Of a DNA stretch of 45,633 bases, positions 7,630 through 15,832 are shown piece after piece (position 1 is the stretch's first letter; each line of letters begins with the position of its first letter). The position numbers were made by a program, and so were the translations under genes. The notes under the pieces are model-generated. The model was not told the DNA's origin and made no database searches. It saw nothing but the letters and a program-made list of their open reading frames with translations. The DNA comes from JBDTME01 sp964583795 (GTDB lineage Bacteria; Patescibacteriota; Microgenomatia; UBA1400; PJMF01), in assembly GCA_964583795.1 (NCBI GenBank), contig CAZOWX010000013.1, positions 1 through 45,633 of the forward strand, written 5' to 3'.

Positions 7630-9195
7630 TTATTTGTGTGTCATTTTTTCAATTACCGGTTGATACTTGTCTGAAAGTGAGAGTGTATTGCCTTCGCACG
7701 ATTTCTTTAAGGTATATACCCCAACATAATACTGATCATGAGGGTTTGGGCACTTTTTTGCCAGCTCAAAAAAGCGCTCCATGCCAGCCAGCTCAACGGA
7801 TCGAGTGACAAAAAAAACCGGATAGTTTGTCGATAGACATTGAGTTTGTGCAAGGTCCGGAAAAAACGCTGCATCAATATACAGTCCGTAGAAGTTTGGG
7901 TGTTTTTGAGTGAACAGATCAACAGCACTCTCGGGATTGCCAGCGTTTTGGGCGAAAAATACCAGTGTGGGTTTCGTTGAATCGGTACTTTCCGCAATGA
8001 AATTGAGACACTCATTGATGCCGTATCCCGATGTTTGCCCAAACAGGTAGCCAAGCTCACTATACTGTGAAAATCTGGCCAATTGTAAAATATAGAGTTG
8101 TGGTTGAAACAATTGGAGAACATAGAAGTACAACGGGAAAATGACAGAAATACTGGCAACTGCTTTGAAAAAAATACCCTGTTCCCAAAAATGTGTAACT
8201 GTTCTAGCTGCTAAGATAGTCAGAAAGGGTAAAAAGGCGACGAGGTAACGCTGACTTTGAGTTCGAACCAATACAATTTCCAGCAGCAAGGACATTGCAA
8301 AAAAGTGAACAAAAATTTTTTGTGACTCTTTTTGTGCAATGTTTATAAAACGCAAGCCAAATAACCCTTCGAGGAATAACAGTGGTGTCATAAAAACCAA
8401 CCCAATTTCAATAAAACCAAGTCCGTGTATCAGCCAATCATGCACTGGGAAATGGAGTAACTCGCGCAATGTGTAGGTGAAGCGATCGTTTGTCCGAAAT
8501 GAGTGCCAGAAATACGGTTGAATCAGCACAATATATGTCGTCGTCATAAAGGTGACAAGCGAAAAGGAAGCTTTACGCAAAATTTGCCAATTTTTGCGTT
8601 GTATGACATGTACAGCAATGATCAGACTGCTGCTCATGGCAAAAATGACGGCTGATGATTTAATCAGAAACCCAATCCCCAAAAGGCAGCCAAGTATCGC
8701 ACTTTTTCTCCTCGAGGGGGAGGCAATGAACTCAGTGAGCACCACGTACGTCCAGATCCCGACACACGCTACACTCATTTCCATCAGAGCTATGCGGTGA
8801 TAAAACACAAAAATGGGGGTGATGCTATAGAGAATAAAGGCTAGCAGCGCTGATTTTTTATCAAACAGTCTTTGTGCGATGGTATAGATACCAACAGCTG
8901 TGAGTGACCCAATTACGATACTTGCAAACCGACCAGCAATAACTGGTGAATCGATGAAGAGTTCAAAAATACCCCAGACCCAAATCATGAGAGGCTGTTT
9001 CGCATCAAGCAGTGAGTCAAACGCATGCCCAGGAATATGAAGTGCACTCCAAGCCCAATCCAAATAAATCGATTCATCATTGAAAATTGGGAGTCGGTCT
9101 AAAAAGATACTATGCAAGCAAATAAACCCAAGAACCAAGCAAAGCAGTATCCAGTTGCTGTGAAGTTGTTGTCCAAAGCGTCGCAAAAGCTGCAT
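7630..9195 (-). CDS. Glycosyltransferase family 39 (PMT/ArnT-like) membrane protein
   Basis: This integral membrane protein of about 521 aa has roughly ten to twelve helices. The first external loop carries PIFNDESIYLDWAW with the Asp-Glu pair that is catalytic in PMT/ArnT enzymes, and the helical repeats AQRLFDKKSALLAFILY and YHRIALMEM are typical of the family. Such enzymes transfer sugars from polyprenyl-phosphate donors to proteins or lipids outside the membrane. The soluble C-terminal region (about 390-520) is variable. The ATG at 9195 is chosen: TATGAT at 9202-9207 (minus strand) gives a transcript start exactly there. The upstream TTG at 9213 lies inside the promoter. Confidence 0.85.
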   Translation of the reverse strand: MQLLRRFGQQLHSNWILLCLVLGFICLHSIFLDRLPIFNDESIYLDWAWSALHIPGHAFDSLLDAKQPLMIWVWGIFELFIDSPVIAGRFASIVIGSLTAVGIYTIAQRLFDKKSALLAFILYSITPIFVFYHRIALMEMSVACVGIWTYVVLTEFIASPSRRKSAILGCLLGIGFLIKSSAVIFAMSSSLIIAVHVIQRKNWQILRKASFSLVTFMTTTYIVLIQPYFWHSFRTNDRFTYTLRELLHFPVHDWLIHGLGFIEIGLVFMTPLLFLEGLFGLRFINIAQKESQKIFVHFFAMSLLLEIVLVRTQSQRYLVAFLPFLTILAARTVTHFWEQGIFFKAVASISVIFPLYFYVLQLFQPQLYILQLARFSQYSELGYLFGQTSGYGINECLNFIAESTDSTKPTLVFFAQNAGNPESAVDLFTQKHPNFYGLYIDAAFFPDLAQTQCLSTNYPVFFVTRSVELAGMERFFELAKKCPNPHDQYYVGVYTLKKSCEGNTLSLSDKYQPVIEKMTHK

Positions 9196-9232
9196 GACAG
9201 TATCATACCGCAATGAACAGTCCGAGCAGTTG

Positions 9233-10738
9233 TTAGTCCTTTAGTTCGGAGTGTTGAAACTCCCGGAAGACGTTGACGACAATAGCTCCAGGATATGTGG
9301 AAAACTCTTGAACCTGGTCACGGATGGAGTCAGCAAGCGGCTCGAGCTCATCATCGGTTAAGATTTCCGGAGCGACCGTAATTCTCAGTTCTCGTCCACC
9401 GTTGATGACAAACGCCTCAGTCACGCCTTTATGACTCATGGCAATGTCAATCAATCCTTGTTGATGTTTGAGAAAACCTTCGTAATCGTCAAAACGTGCT
9501 CCAGGTCGCGCTCCAGAAATAGAGTCAGCGACATGAACAATCATGGACTCGACAGAACTAAAGGGAATGTCTTCGTGTGATTCTGCGACACACGCTACGA
9601 CGACTTCCGGCATGTTGAACTTTCTGAGAAACTGAACGCCTGATTCGACATGGTTGTTGTCGTCATCATAAATGACTTTGCCGATATCATGAAACAGACA
9701 GCCCAGTCGAACCACATTGGTGTCAACTTTGAGTTCGTGTGCCAAAGCGATCCCGATTTTTGCCTCTTCGAGGGTGTGAATGATCATATTTTGACCATAA
9801 GAGTATCGGTACTTAAACATGCCCAATGTTTGAACGATTTCTTTTGGAAGGTTGAAGATATTAAGTTGATGACACAGATAGGTGCCCGCTTGAAACATAT
9901 CGCGATTGAGCTCTTGTGAGCTTTGTTCAAAAAGTTGACGAATTTTTGCCTGTGTAACCACTCCACCTTTTTTAAGTCGTTCGATGAGGACCCGAGCAAC
10001 TTCTCGTTTGATCGTATTAAAACAATAGAGTTTGAGTTGGTGCATCTCAGGGTCGAACGTAATCTCTACTTGTGTTAACTCTTCCAAGAACCGCAAGTTT
10101 TCTTGGTCTTTTCCAAGAATTTTGGCTTCTTCCTGCGGTGTTTCAAATACAATTATCGGTGGAGTATAGTCTGAATGATACACAAACGAGCCGTGTTTCA
10201 TGACTTGGGTGAGCACATTTCTGGCGATAGTTTCAGCTTGTTCTTCGACCTCTTCTTCTTTGTAGTGAAGCTCCTTTTGTGCCTCATTATCAATTTTTGT
10301 TTGAAAGGTATCTCTAATAATGTCTTGTGCCTCTTCTACCGATAGTTGGCTTTTTGTACTCAAATTTTCGATCAGTTGCTCTTTCGTTTGTTCGATTTGA
10401 GCTTTGGAGTCTGTGATGATCTTTGTTAACTTCTCTACGTGTTGAGTCTTTTTTTGCAGGATTGATTCTTGAAGTGAAACGCTTTTTTGTCGCTTGTCGT
10501 ACTCTGTGTTAAGTTCGGCAAATTGTTGATGAAGGTTTGCAAGCTCTTCTTGTGTTTTTTGTTCAATGATTTTAGCTTCAGCTTTGGCTTGCTCCAAAAT
10601 TTCTTTTGAGCGCTTTTGCGCATCTGCAACTAACTGTTGAATGTGTGGATCAACAGCTGGTTGAGTTTGTTTTTTGGGTTGAGTCTTCGTTTTTGGCTTT
10701 TGCTTAAACGAAGAAGTGAATGTTGAGAAAAGTGACAT
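9233..10738 (-). CDS. rny: Ribonuclease Y, lacking the usual N-terminal membrane helix
   Basis: The 501-aa protein has the RNase Y order: a long charged coiled coil (about 30-180), a KH RNA-binding domain (about 190-260) and an HD domain (about 320-420) with LGCLFHDIGKVIYDDD. The C-terminal region EGFLKHQQGLIDIAMSHKGV to GAIVVNVFREFQ is also conserved. RNase Y is the endoribonuclease that starts mRNA decay in many Gram-positives and normally is anchored by an N-terminal helix. Here the N-terminus (MSLFSTFTSSFKQKPKTKT) is polar and Lys/Thr/Gln-rich with no membrane segment, so the enzyme is probably cytosolic or peripherally attached. No Shine-Dalgarno is visible; the upstream DNA is a heptamer repeat. 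Confidence 0.92.
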   Translation of the reverse strand: MSLFSTFTSSFKQKPKTKTQPKKQTQPAVDPHIQQLVADAQKRSKEILEQAKAEAKIIEQKTQEELANLHQQFAELNTEYDKRQKSVSLQESILQKKTQHVEKLTKIITDSKAQIEQTKEQLIENLSTKSQLSVEEAQDIIRDTFQTKIDNEAQKELHYKEEEVEEQAETIARNVLTQVMKHGSFVYHSDYTPPIIVFETPQEEAKILGKDQENLRFLEELTQVEITFDPEMHQLKLYCFNTIKREVARVLIERLKKGGVVTQAKIRQLFEQSSQELNRDMFQAGTYLCHQLNIFNLPKEIVQTLGMFKYRYSYGQNMIIHTLEEAKIGIALAHELKVDTNVVRLGCLFHDIGKVIYDDDNNHVESGVQFLRKFNMPEVVVACVAESHEDIPFSSVESMIVHVADSISGARPGARFDDYEGFLKHQQGLIDIAMSHKGVTEAFVINGGRELRITVAPEILTDDELEPLADSIRDQVQEFSTYPGAIVVNVFREFQHSELKD

Positions 10739-10745
10739 ACTTTTT

Positions 10746-10780
10746 TAGGTTCTAGGTTCTAGGTTCTAGGTTCTAGGTTT
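10746..10780. repeat. Tandem heptamer repeat, five units of TAGGTTC
   Basis: Four perfect copies of TAGGTTC are followed by TAGGTTT between the rny start and the end of map. Related GGTTCTA/GGTTTCA strings occur at 17013-17047, 17131-17160, 17327-17357 and 25800-25831, always in intergenic DNA. Confidence 0.85.
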
Positions 10781-10809
10781 TTTAGTTAATTAGAAATTAG
10801 ACCAATTTG

Positions 10810-11589
10810 TTATTTAATTAAAGGCCAGTCGCGTGTGTCAGTCAGAATCTCTGGTTCTTGGTCTCGAACGACCGTCATGTACTCAAACATGACTGCATTT
10901 TTGCCATCTTGAGTTTTTACTGTCCAGCCATCTGATTCAATTTTGATCGCTGGTTTTCCAGCAACGACTTGAGCCTCGATACACAGGACTTGTCCTTCTT
11001 CCAGTTTTGTGCCAGTACGTGGTCGTCCAGTCGCCGGTACTTCCGGATTTTCATGTAATGTGTGCCCAATACCGTGACCAATATAGTATTTAATCGTATC
11101 AAACTTACTTTGTCTGGCTGTGTGTTCGATAGCAAAGCCAATGTCTCCGGTAGTCTGACCAGTTTTTGCTTGAGCCACACCATCTAACACAGCTTGTTTA
11201 CCGACTTCAAGTAATTTTCGGTCTTTGTTTCGAACACTTTCAATTCCCACCGTCACACAGTGATCAGTGACATAACTATCGGCAATAATCCCGAAATCGA
11301 GCTTGACCAAGTCTCCGGGTTGAATGGCTTGAGTTGAGCTGGGAATGCCATGGACCGCCACATCATTTAAGGCAATGCAGCTGTAGTATTCATAGCGACC
11401 TTTAGAGCCTGGGACACCCAAGAATGATGAAATCACATTGTACTTTTTGCAAAGCAACTTTGCCTTCTCATCAATCTCGATAGGGTAGACTCCTGCGCCG
11501 GTCATGTCATACATCGCCCGCAAGATTTCCATGGAAATTTGAGTGGCATGCTTGTACAACTTGAGTTGCGACTCGTTTTGAATAATCAC
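10810..11589 (-). CDS. map: Type I methionine aminopeptidase
   Basis: The 259-aa protein removes N-terminal Met from new proteins. All metal ligands and the substrate His are visible in order: NDVAVHGIPS, LDFGIIADSYVTDHCV (two Asp), YIGHGIGHTLHENPEVP (His), CIEAQVV (Glu) and FEYMTVV (Glu). The length fits the single-domain type I enzyme. It starts with GTG, supported by a strong GGAGGAG Shine-Dalgarno 5 nt upstream. A TGGTATAAT extended -10 at 11616-11624 on the minus strand gives a leader of about 20 nt, so this gene is not leaderless, unlike several neighbours. Confidence 0.95.
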   Translation of the reverse strand: MIIQNESQLKLYKHATQISMEILRAMYDMTGAGVYPIEIDEKAKLLCKKYNVISSFLGVPGSKGRYEYYSCIALNDVAVHGIPSSTQAIQPGDLVKLDFGIIADSYVTDHCVTVGIESVRNKDRKLLEVGKQAVLDGVAQAKTGQTTGDIGFAIEHTARQSKFDTIKYYIGHGIGHTLHENPEVPATGRPRTGTKLEEGQVLCIEAQVVAGKPAIKIESDGWTVKTQDGKNAVMFEYMTVVRDQEPEILTDTRDWPLIK

Positions 11590-11634
11590 AAAGACTCCTC
11601 CATAAGTGACACTACATTATACCAGGCAAGAGGC

Positions 11635-12036
11635 TTAATCGATAGCAATCTTTGAGGGTTTTTTAGGGGACTGCTTTTTGAGGGAAAAACTCGAGAGAAA
11701 TACTCCTGAGAGTAAACTGCCCCAGCCGCCCAAGTACAATAGCATCGGGGTAATGTCATTGAGCAAAATATCAATAAAACGGCGGGAGCGATAAAAACTG
11801 TTGGTTTGAATAAGGGTTCCAACAGTTTGATCGTAAAGTGGATCAACGATGTGTTTGAGGTATTGGAAGCGCAACTCGAGAGCAATAAAGCCAATAAGAA
11901 ATAGCACTAGGACACGACTTGGCTTTTTCAGTAACAACACAAAAATGAAAATGATCCCAATCAAGTAGGCAATTGCATCAGCATTATGCAAAAAAGTGAA
12001 GTAAAACAGCTGAAAAAAACCGGCTTTGAGTGACAT
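11635..12036 (-). CDS. Small integral membrane protein, 133 aa, unknown function
   Basis: I recognise no family. The product has three to four hydrophobic segments: around residues 10-40 (IAYLIGIIFIFVLLL), 45-60 and 95-120. A polar loop carries two Tyr-rich stretches, one of them SFYRSRRFIDILLND, and the C-terminal tail is Lys/Ser/Pro-rich. The ATG at 12036 is preferred over the upstream TTG at 12060 because TATAAT at 12046-12051 (minus strand, within TGCTATAAT) lies inside that extension and gives a 3-nt leader. It is on the same strand as argS and map but has its own promoter. Confidence 0.6.
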   Translation of the reverse strand: MSLKAGFFQLFYFTFLHNADAIAYLIGIIFIFVLLLKKPSRVLVLFLIGFIALELRFQYLKHIVDPLYDQTVGTLIQTNSFYRSRRFIDILLNDITPMLLYLGGWGSLLSGVFLSSFSLKKQSPKKPSKIAID

Positions 12037-12045
12037 GGCATACCT

Positions 12046-12054
12046 ATTATAGCA
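12046..12054 (-). promoter_or_regulatory. Extended -10 promoter, near-leaderless
   Basis: TGCTATAAT on the minus strand; predicted +1 is about 12039, three bases before the ATG of the 133-aa membrane protein. Confidence 0.6.
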
Positions 12055-12157
12055 ACTCAAATGAACAAATGTAGGTTACTCATTAAATGTTCAGTTGAAA
12101 ATAGTAGTTGTTATGTGGTTGGGTTGTTTTGTTGTTAATAACTATTTGATCAATCTA

Positions 12158-13999
12158 TTACATCTGTTCAACCGTTTGAATTCCCAAGATGTGCAAGCCT
12201 TGCTGCAGGATGATGCTGGTGGCTTGAGTCAGAGACAGGCGGAAGTCTTTAACTGAGTCTTCAGCTTTCAAAATTTGCAGAGTATTGTAGAAGTGATTAA
12301 AGGCAGATGCTAACTCGAATAAGTATGTGGCAACATAGTGTGGCGCATACTCATTCACCGCCCGTTCTACCGCCTCACTAAATTGATATAACTTGGTAAG
12401 CACTGCTCGCTCATCACTTTCGAGATTTACAGCTTGCAGCTTGCTTTGCCCGCCGAAGCTACTTGAATGAATACCTGATCGATGATCAAGTTGTAATGTC
12501 ATGTGCGAAGGAGGGTAACTTATAGCTTGTAGCCTACCAGCCTTTTGCATCACGCTTTTACATCGAGCAAAAGTGTATTGAATGTACGGACCACTATTGC
12601 CTTCAAAGTTGACTGACTCATCAATACTAAATGAAATATTCCCACCGATGCTATTTTTAAGTAAGGCATATTTTACTGCGGCAACAGCGACGATTTCAGC
12701 CACGTGCTCTTTTTCTTGGGTGCTCATATCTGAGCGGTTGTTTTCAAGCACTTTGGCGACTTTGCTTTTGACTTCATCAAGCAACCACTCTCCAGTTAAA
12801 ATGTTTCCCTTTCGACTCGACATTTTACCTTCAGGTAAGCGTACCACTCCGTGAGACAAGTGATTGGTTTTTGCAGCCAAATCTGGTGAAGTGAGTGAAA
12901 GGGCTTTCAATAATACTTTAAAGTACTCATCGATTTCGTTTGCAGTGATAATAATTGATTGGTCAGACGGCCAGTCCTGTTCTTTTGTTGGTGCAAGGCC
13001 TAACTCTTTGGCTTCATACGTTGGTAACCCTAATGAGTTAATAAAGACACGGTCATGCAGTCCATACTTACTTCCAGGGAAAATTATTGCTCCTTTGCTT
13101 TCTTCAAACACACCTTTTGATAAAAACTCTCGCACAATAACTGTGCCTTTTGGTCCCACCTCACTCTCAAAATAATACCCCTCAAATTTTGTCCCCAAGC
13201 GTTTATAAACTGTTTCAAAGTACTCCAAGCTCCATTTCCTCCCCAGTTGATAAATTGGATCAATCGTTTTATTTTTTTCAAAAATGTGTTTGTTTAGTAC
13301 TTTCATTTCTGTCTGTGCTTGAGTTTCATCTTCATAGGCAGCTGCTCCGATGGCATATGAGTGGCCCATAAATTTGACTCTCTGATGAATTGTTTGTGAT
13401 TGCATGGCTTCAAGTTGTCTGAGTGCCTCACCAGTGTCTTGTGACGTTTGTTTGAGCATCCCCCAAACAGCCTTGGCCACATGCATGCCAACATCACCTT
13501 GGTAACACACCCGTCGAACATTGGCTCCTACTGCTTCCAGTAATCGACAAATCGATTCTCCAACAGTATTGCTGTACAGATGCCCGATGTGGAACTCTTT
13601 AAACGGGTTAGGATCAGTGAACTCGATGGTGATGCGTTTTTCACTGAGCAATTGTGAAAGAACGTTCTGATTTGCATTGATCGCATTGATGTGTTCAAGC
13701 AGATTCTGGTCAGGATACTTAAAGTTCAAAAAACCTGGTCCGGCTACATTGTCCGAGGGAGAATTGGTCCCTTGTAGGAAATTGTGCAACTGCGTTGCAA
13801 ATTCTCTGGGGTTAGAAAAAGCACTGCAGTCGGCCTTTTTGGCCGTTTTCCAGTGGGCGAGTGCAATATTGGTGCTGACATCACCAAATTCTGGATTGGC
13901 AGGGTGTTCGAGCGTGATATCTTCCGGGTTGATCTGTATACCAAGTGATGCTGCACCATGTGCAAGATTGAGCTTGATGTCTTGATAGATGTCTGACAT
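12158..13999 (-). CDS. argS: Arginyl-tRNA synthetase
   Basis: The 613-aa class I synthetase charges tRNA-Arg. It has the N-terminal Add-1-like domain (about 1-110), the HIGH signature in FKEFHIGHLYSNTVG, the KMSSR signature in PEGKMSSRKGNIL, and a helical DALR anticodon-binding domain at the C-terminus (RAVLTKLYQFSEAVERAVNE onward). The length is slightly above the usual 550-590. AAGGAAT upstream of the ATG is the ribosome site. The gene is preceded by a long minus-strand leader with a T-box sequence and terminator, so its expression is probably controlled by uncharged tRNA-Arg. Two tRNA-Arg genes lie 3 kb away. Confidence 0.95.
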   Translation of the reverse strand: MSDIYQDIKLNLAHGAASLGIQINPEDITLEHPANPEFGDVSTNIALAHWKTAKKADCSAFSNPREFATQLHNFLQGTNSPSDNVAGPGFLNFKYPDQNLLEHINAINANQNVLSQLLSEKRITIEFTDPNPFKEFHIGHLYSNTVGESICRLLEAVGANVRRVCYQGDVGMHVAKAVWGMLKQTSQDTGEALRQLEAMQSQTIHQRVKFMGHSYAIGAAAYEDETQAQTEMKVLNKHIFEKNKTIDPIYQLGRKWSLEYFETVYKRLGTKFEGYYFESEVGPKGTVIVREFLSKGVFEESKGAIIFPGSKYGLHDRVFINSLGLPTYEAKELGLAPTKEQDWPSDQSIIITANEIDEYFKVLLKALSLTSPDLAAKTNHLSHGVVRLPEGKMSSRKGNILTGEWLLDEVKSKVAKVLENNRSDMSTQEKEHVAEIVAVAAVKYALLKNSIGGNISFSIDESVNFEGNSGPYIQYTFARCKSVMQKAGRLQAISYPPSHMTLQLDHRSGIHSSSFGGQSKLQAVNLESDERAVLTKLYQFSEAVERAVNEYAPHYVATYLFELASAFNHFYNTLQILKAEDSVKDFRLSLTQATSIILQQGLHILGIQTVEQM

Positions 14000-14061
14000 A
14001 TATTCCTTTTTATTCCATTGCTTGTTATTACTATAGTACCAGAGATTTTGTCCCAGTTTCC

Positions 14062-14115
14062 AAAAAAAATCCCCCTTTTATAGCGCTCTTTGGAAAAAAG
14101 CGTTATGAAAGAGGG
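14062..14115 (-). terminator. Intrinsic terminator of the argS leader
   Basis: On the minus strand CCCTCTTTCATAACGC pairs imperfectly with the downstream arm GCGCTATAAAAGGGGG and is followed by A and eight T. It lies directly after the T-box sequence, where the regulated terminator is expected. Confidence 0.8.
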
Positions 14116-14169
14116 TCTTTCAACAGTTTGAAAGGCGGTACCACCTCTGTTTGGTTGTTGGTGATCTAT

Positions 14170-14338
14170 TAGACTTGTTGCGAAATAGCATTTACCGCAC
14201 TTTCACATCTATTTGGCAATTTTGGTCTTTTCTTCTTTCTCAACCCCGAAGTACATCGGGGTATCGGCATCAGAAAAGTCCAAAAGTTGCTCAAATATAT
14301 GCGAAATTGACAATAAAGCCTATTTCGCAACAAGTCTA
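14170..14338. mobile_element. MITE-like palindromic element, 169 bp, inside the argS leader
   Basis: The ends are perfect inverted repeats, TAGACTTGTTGCGAAATAG and its complement (14170-14188 and 14320-14338). The inside continues as an imperfect palindrome: the left arm (TTTCACATCTATTTG, then GCAATTTTGG) mirrors the right arm, and the apex is ACCCCGAAGTACATCGGGGT. It has no coding capacity. TA at both borders is compatible with a TA target duplication as in IS630/Tc1-type elements, but the family is not certain. No parent transposase is in the window. Confidence 0.75.
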
Positions 14339-14513
14339 TTGTTTGTTGTCAGAGGACTGCAAACATTTTGTTTCCAACAACCATCTCATTTGAGCGCTAA
14401 CGGCGCTTAGTCGTCCCACATTTCCTTGGGAGAGTGTCCATCGGGAAGCTGGATCGCGACTCCAACCTGAGTGACTCACACTCTATGTGGTATTATAGCG
14501 CTACTAGAGAAAA

Positions 14514-14930
14514 ATGACCATACTGAAGAGTGAAAATATGCAACCCAATTTTATTCCTCTGCCATTTTCCTACAAAAAAGATGGCAGCGATGTCTGGGTG
14601 TTTAACACCTCGTCGTTGCCAGTTCCTTCTCGAAAAATTAAAGATCAACAAATGATTGTGTTGGGACCGGGCTTTGCGGGAGGGAATCATCGTCATCCGC
14701 GAACGGAGTGGTTTATTGCACTTTCTGCAGGTCTTGAAATATATTGGCTTGATGACAAAGGTGAGTTACAGTCTGCGAGGATGTTTTCTGAAAAAGAGGA
14801 GCTCATGCTGGTGGAAGTTCCGCCAATGCTCCCTCATGCTGTCAAGAATACTCACCAGTCAGAAAAAGCGATTTTAGTGGAGTTTGCTGATGCAAAGATG
14901 AGTGATGTTGAGCGAGTAGAAGTGATTTGA
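14514..14930 (+). CDS. Cupin-fold protein
   Basis: The 138-aa protein has a single cupin beta barrel. Cupin motif 1 is represented by GNHRHPRTEWFIALSAG (two His and a Glu as potential metal ligands) and motif 2 by VPPMLPHAVKNTH (third His). It resembles WbuC/RmlC-like small cupins, whose members include sugar isomerases and metal-dependent enzymes; no substrate can be named. It is transcribed away from the argS leader from a shared region where TATTATAGCGC gives a plus-strand -10 box about 20 nt upstream. A second in-frame ATG at 14538 is possible. Confidence 0.75.
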   Translation: MTILKSENMQPNFIPLPFSYKKDGSDVWVFNTSSLPVPSRKIKDQQMIVLGPGFAGGNHRHPRTEWFIALSAGLEIYWLDDKGELQSARMFSEKEELMLVEVPPMLPHAVKNTHQSEKAILVEFADAKMSDVERVEVI

Positions 14931-14978
14931 AGTGTTTTTATAACCGAATAATCGTAGAAAGTAAATGACCTTAAAAGT

Positions 14979-15203
14979 GTCATCCTCGACCTGACGGGCA
15001 AATCCTGGCTAACAGCCAAGAGTTGACGATCAAGCATCGGGGATCCACTGATTTCATCTTATGAGCAAGAAAGTCTATAAATTTTTTGAGATGTATTTTT
15101 TCTCACTTTCTTAGAGTTATTCTTCTTTTGAGAAGCTAATCGATTCAACTTTCGTGTATTTATGGATCCCCGATGCTCGGCTTTCAGCCGGGTCGAGGAT
15201 GAC
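14979..15203. repeat. Nested inverted-repeat element, about 225 bp
   Basis: The outer arms GTCATCCTCGACC (14979-14991) and GGTCGAGGATGAC (15191-15203) are perfect complements, and so are the inner arms GCATCGGGGATCCA (15034-15047) and TGGATCCCCGATGC (15163-15176). The 367-bp gap between the cupin and the next gene holds little else. It looks like a palindromic dispersed repeat of the GTCATCCT type; a shorter relative lies at 26375-26443. Confidence 0.75.
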
Positions 15204-15298
15204 GACTTTTTATTTTTCTGTCTTATTTCCAAGATTGTCAGAGTTAAACTATATTCTTCTCTCTAAACTTTTTGCCAAGAATTTGCTACGATAAAATC

Positions 15299-15808
15299 AT
15301 GAAAAAGACGAAGCATTCCTCTCACGTAGTCTTACTCACTGGTGTCAGCATCGGAGTGTCGATGGTTGTTTGGTTATTTCTTACCATGTTGTTGCATTGG
15401 TATCGACAACCACAGCTGATTCATTTCTTTTTTGCCATTATAGTGGTTGAGTTGGGTGGGCTGTACTGGGGACTTACACAATTGCTGACGCAATATCGCA
15501 GCTACTTACGACTGGTCATCGAAGGGATACATATTTCGGCGGTTGCGGCGGTGATGATGTTTGTATTTTCATATTTGCTCAGTGCATTTGTTTTCCCGAG
15601 TTACTTTAGCGATGTACAAAAGTTTCAACGAGAAATAATGGTGGAACAAAAAGTCCCAGAAGAGCGGATTCAATCAACGATGGCAATTTTAAAAGCTCAA
15701 GACACACCATTTAATCATGCAATGACTGGATTATTGAGTGTACTGTTAGTGGGTGTTTTGGGATCAACTGTTTTTTCCATGTTTCTTCATCCCTCGTTAA
15801 AAAAATAA
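15299..15808 (+). CDS. Membrane protein, DUF4199-like, 169 aa
   Basis: The product has four hydrophobic helices: about 10-35, 40-60, 75-100 and 140-160. Between helices three and four is a polar loop with PSYFSDVQKFQREIMVEQK. The pattern of four helices with a charged loop before the last helix resembles DUF4199 proteins, which have no known role; I hold this loosely. The ATG at 15299 is chosen because TGCTACGAT (-10 at 15287-15292) gives +1 exactly on it. The upstream start at 15272 lies before the promoter. The next gene begins 24 nt downstream. Confidence 0.6.
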   Translation: MKKTKHSSHVVLLTGVSIGVSMVVWLFLTMLLHWYRQPQLIHFFFAIIVVELGGLYWGLTQLLTQYRSYLRLVIEGIHISAVAAVMMFVFSYLLSAFVFPSYFSDVQKFQREIMVEQKVPEERIQSTMAILKAQDTPFNHAMTGLLSVLLVGVLGSTVFSMFLHPSLKK

Positions 15809-15832
15809 TCAAGTGTCCTTCTTTTGTTTACT

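Larger units (their letters stand above)
14000..14485 (-). promoter_or_regulatory. Probable T-box riboswitch leader of argS, interrupted by a MITE
   Basis: Read on the minus strand from a TATAAT box (14497-14492; predicted +1 about 14485), the leader starts with a stem-loop closed by AGAGTGT/ACACTCT (14484-14478 with 14437-14431), a candidate short Stem I. It then has a perfect 10-bp helix, TGGTTGTTGG/CCAACAACCA (14383-14374 with 14161-14152), and the T-box-like GAGGTGGTACCGCC (14147-14134). The terminator follows before argS. T-box RNAs bind uncharged tRNA and let transcription continue. The specifier codon is uncertain: CGC and AGG, both Arg, occur in Stem I. A 169-bp MITE sits in the loop of the 10-bp helix. 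Confidence 0.7.

Noticed and set aside
10746..10780. Heptamer tandem array as a CRISPR array.
   Set aside because: Units are 7 bp with no spacers and no cas genes nearby; the Cas4-like protein at 34 kb is far away and stand-alone.
14151..14410. Two overlapping plus-strand open frames of 65-80 codons inside the argS leader.
   Set aside because: They lie over the T-box and MITE palindrome, have no family resemblance and no ribosome site.
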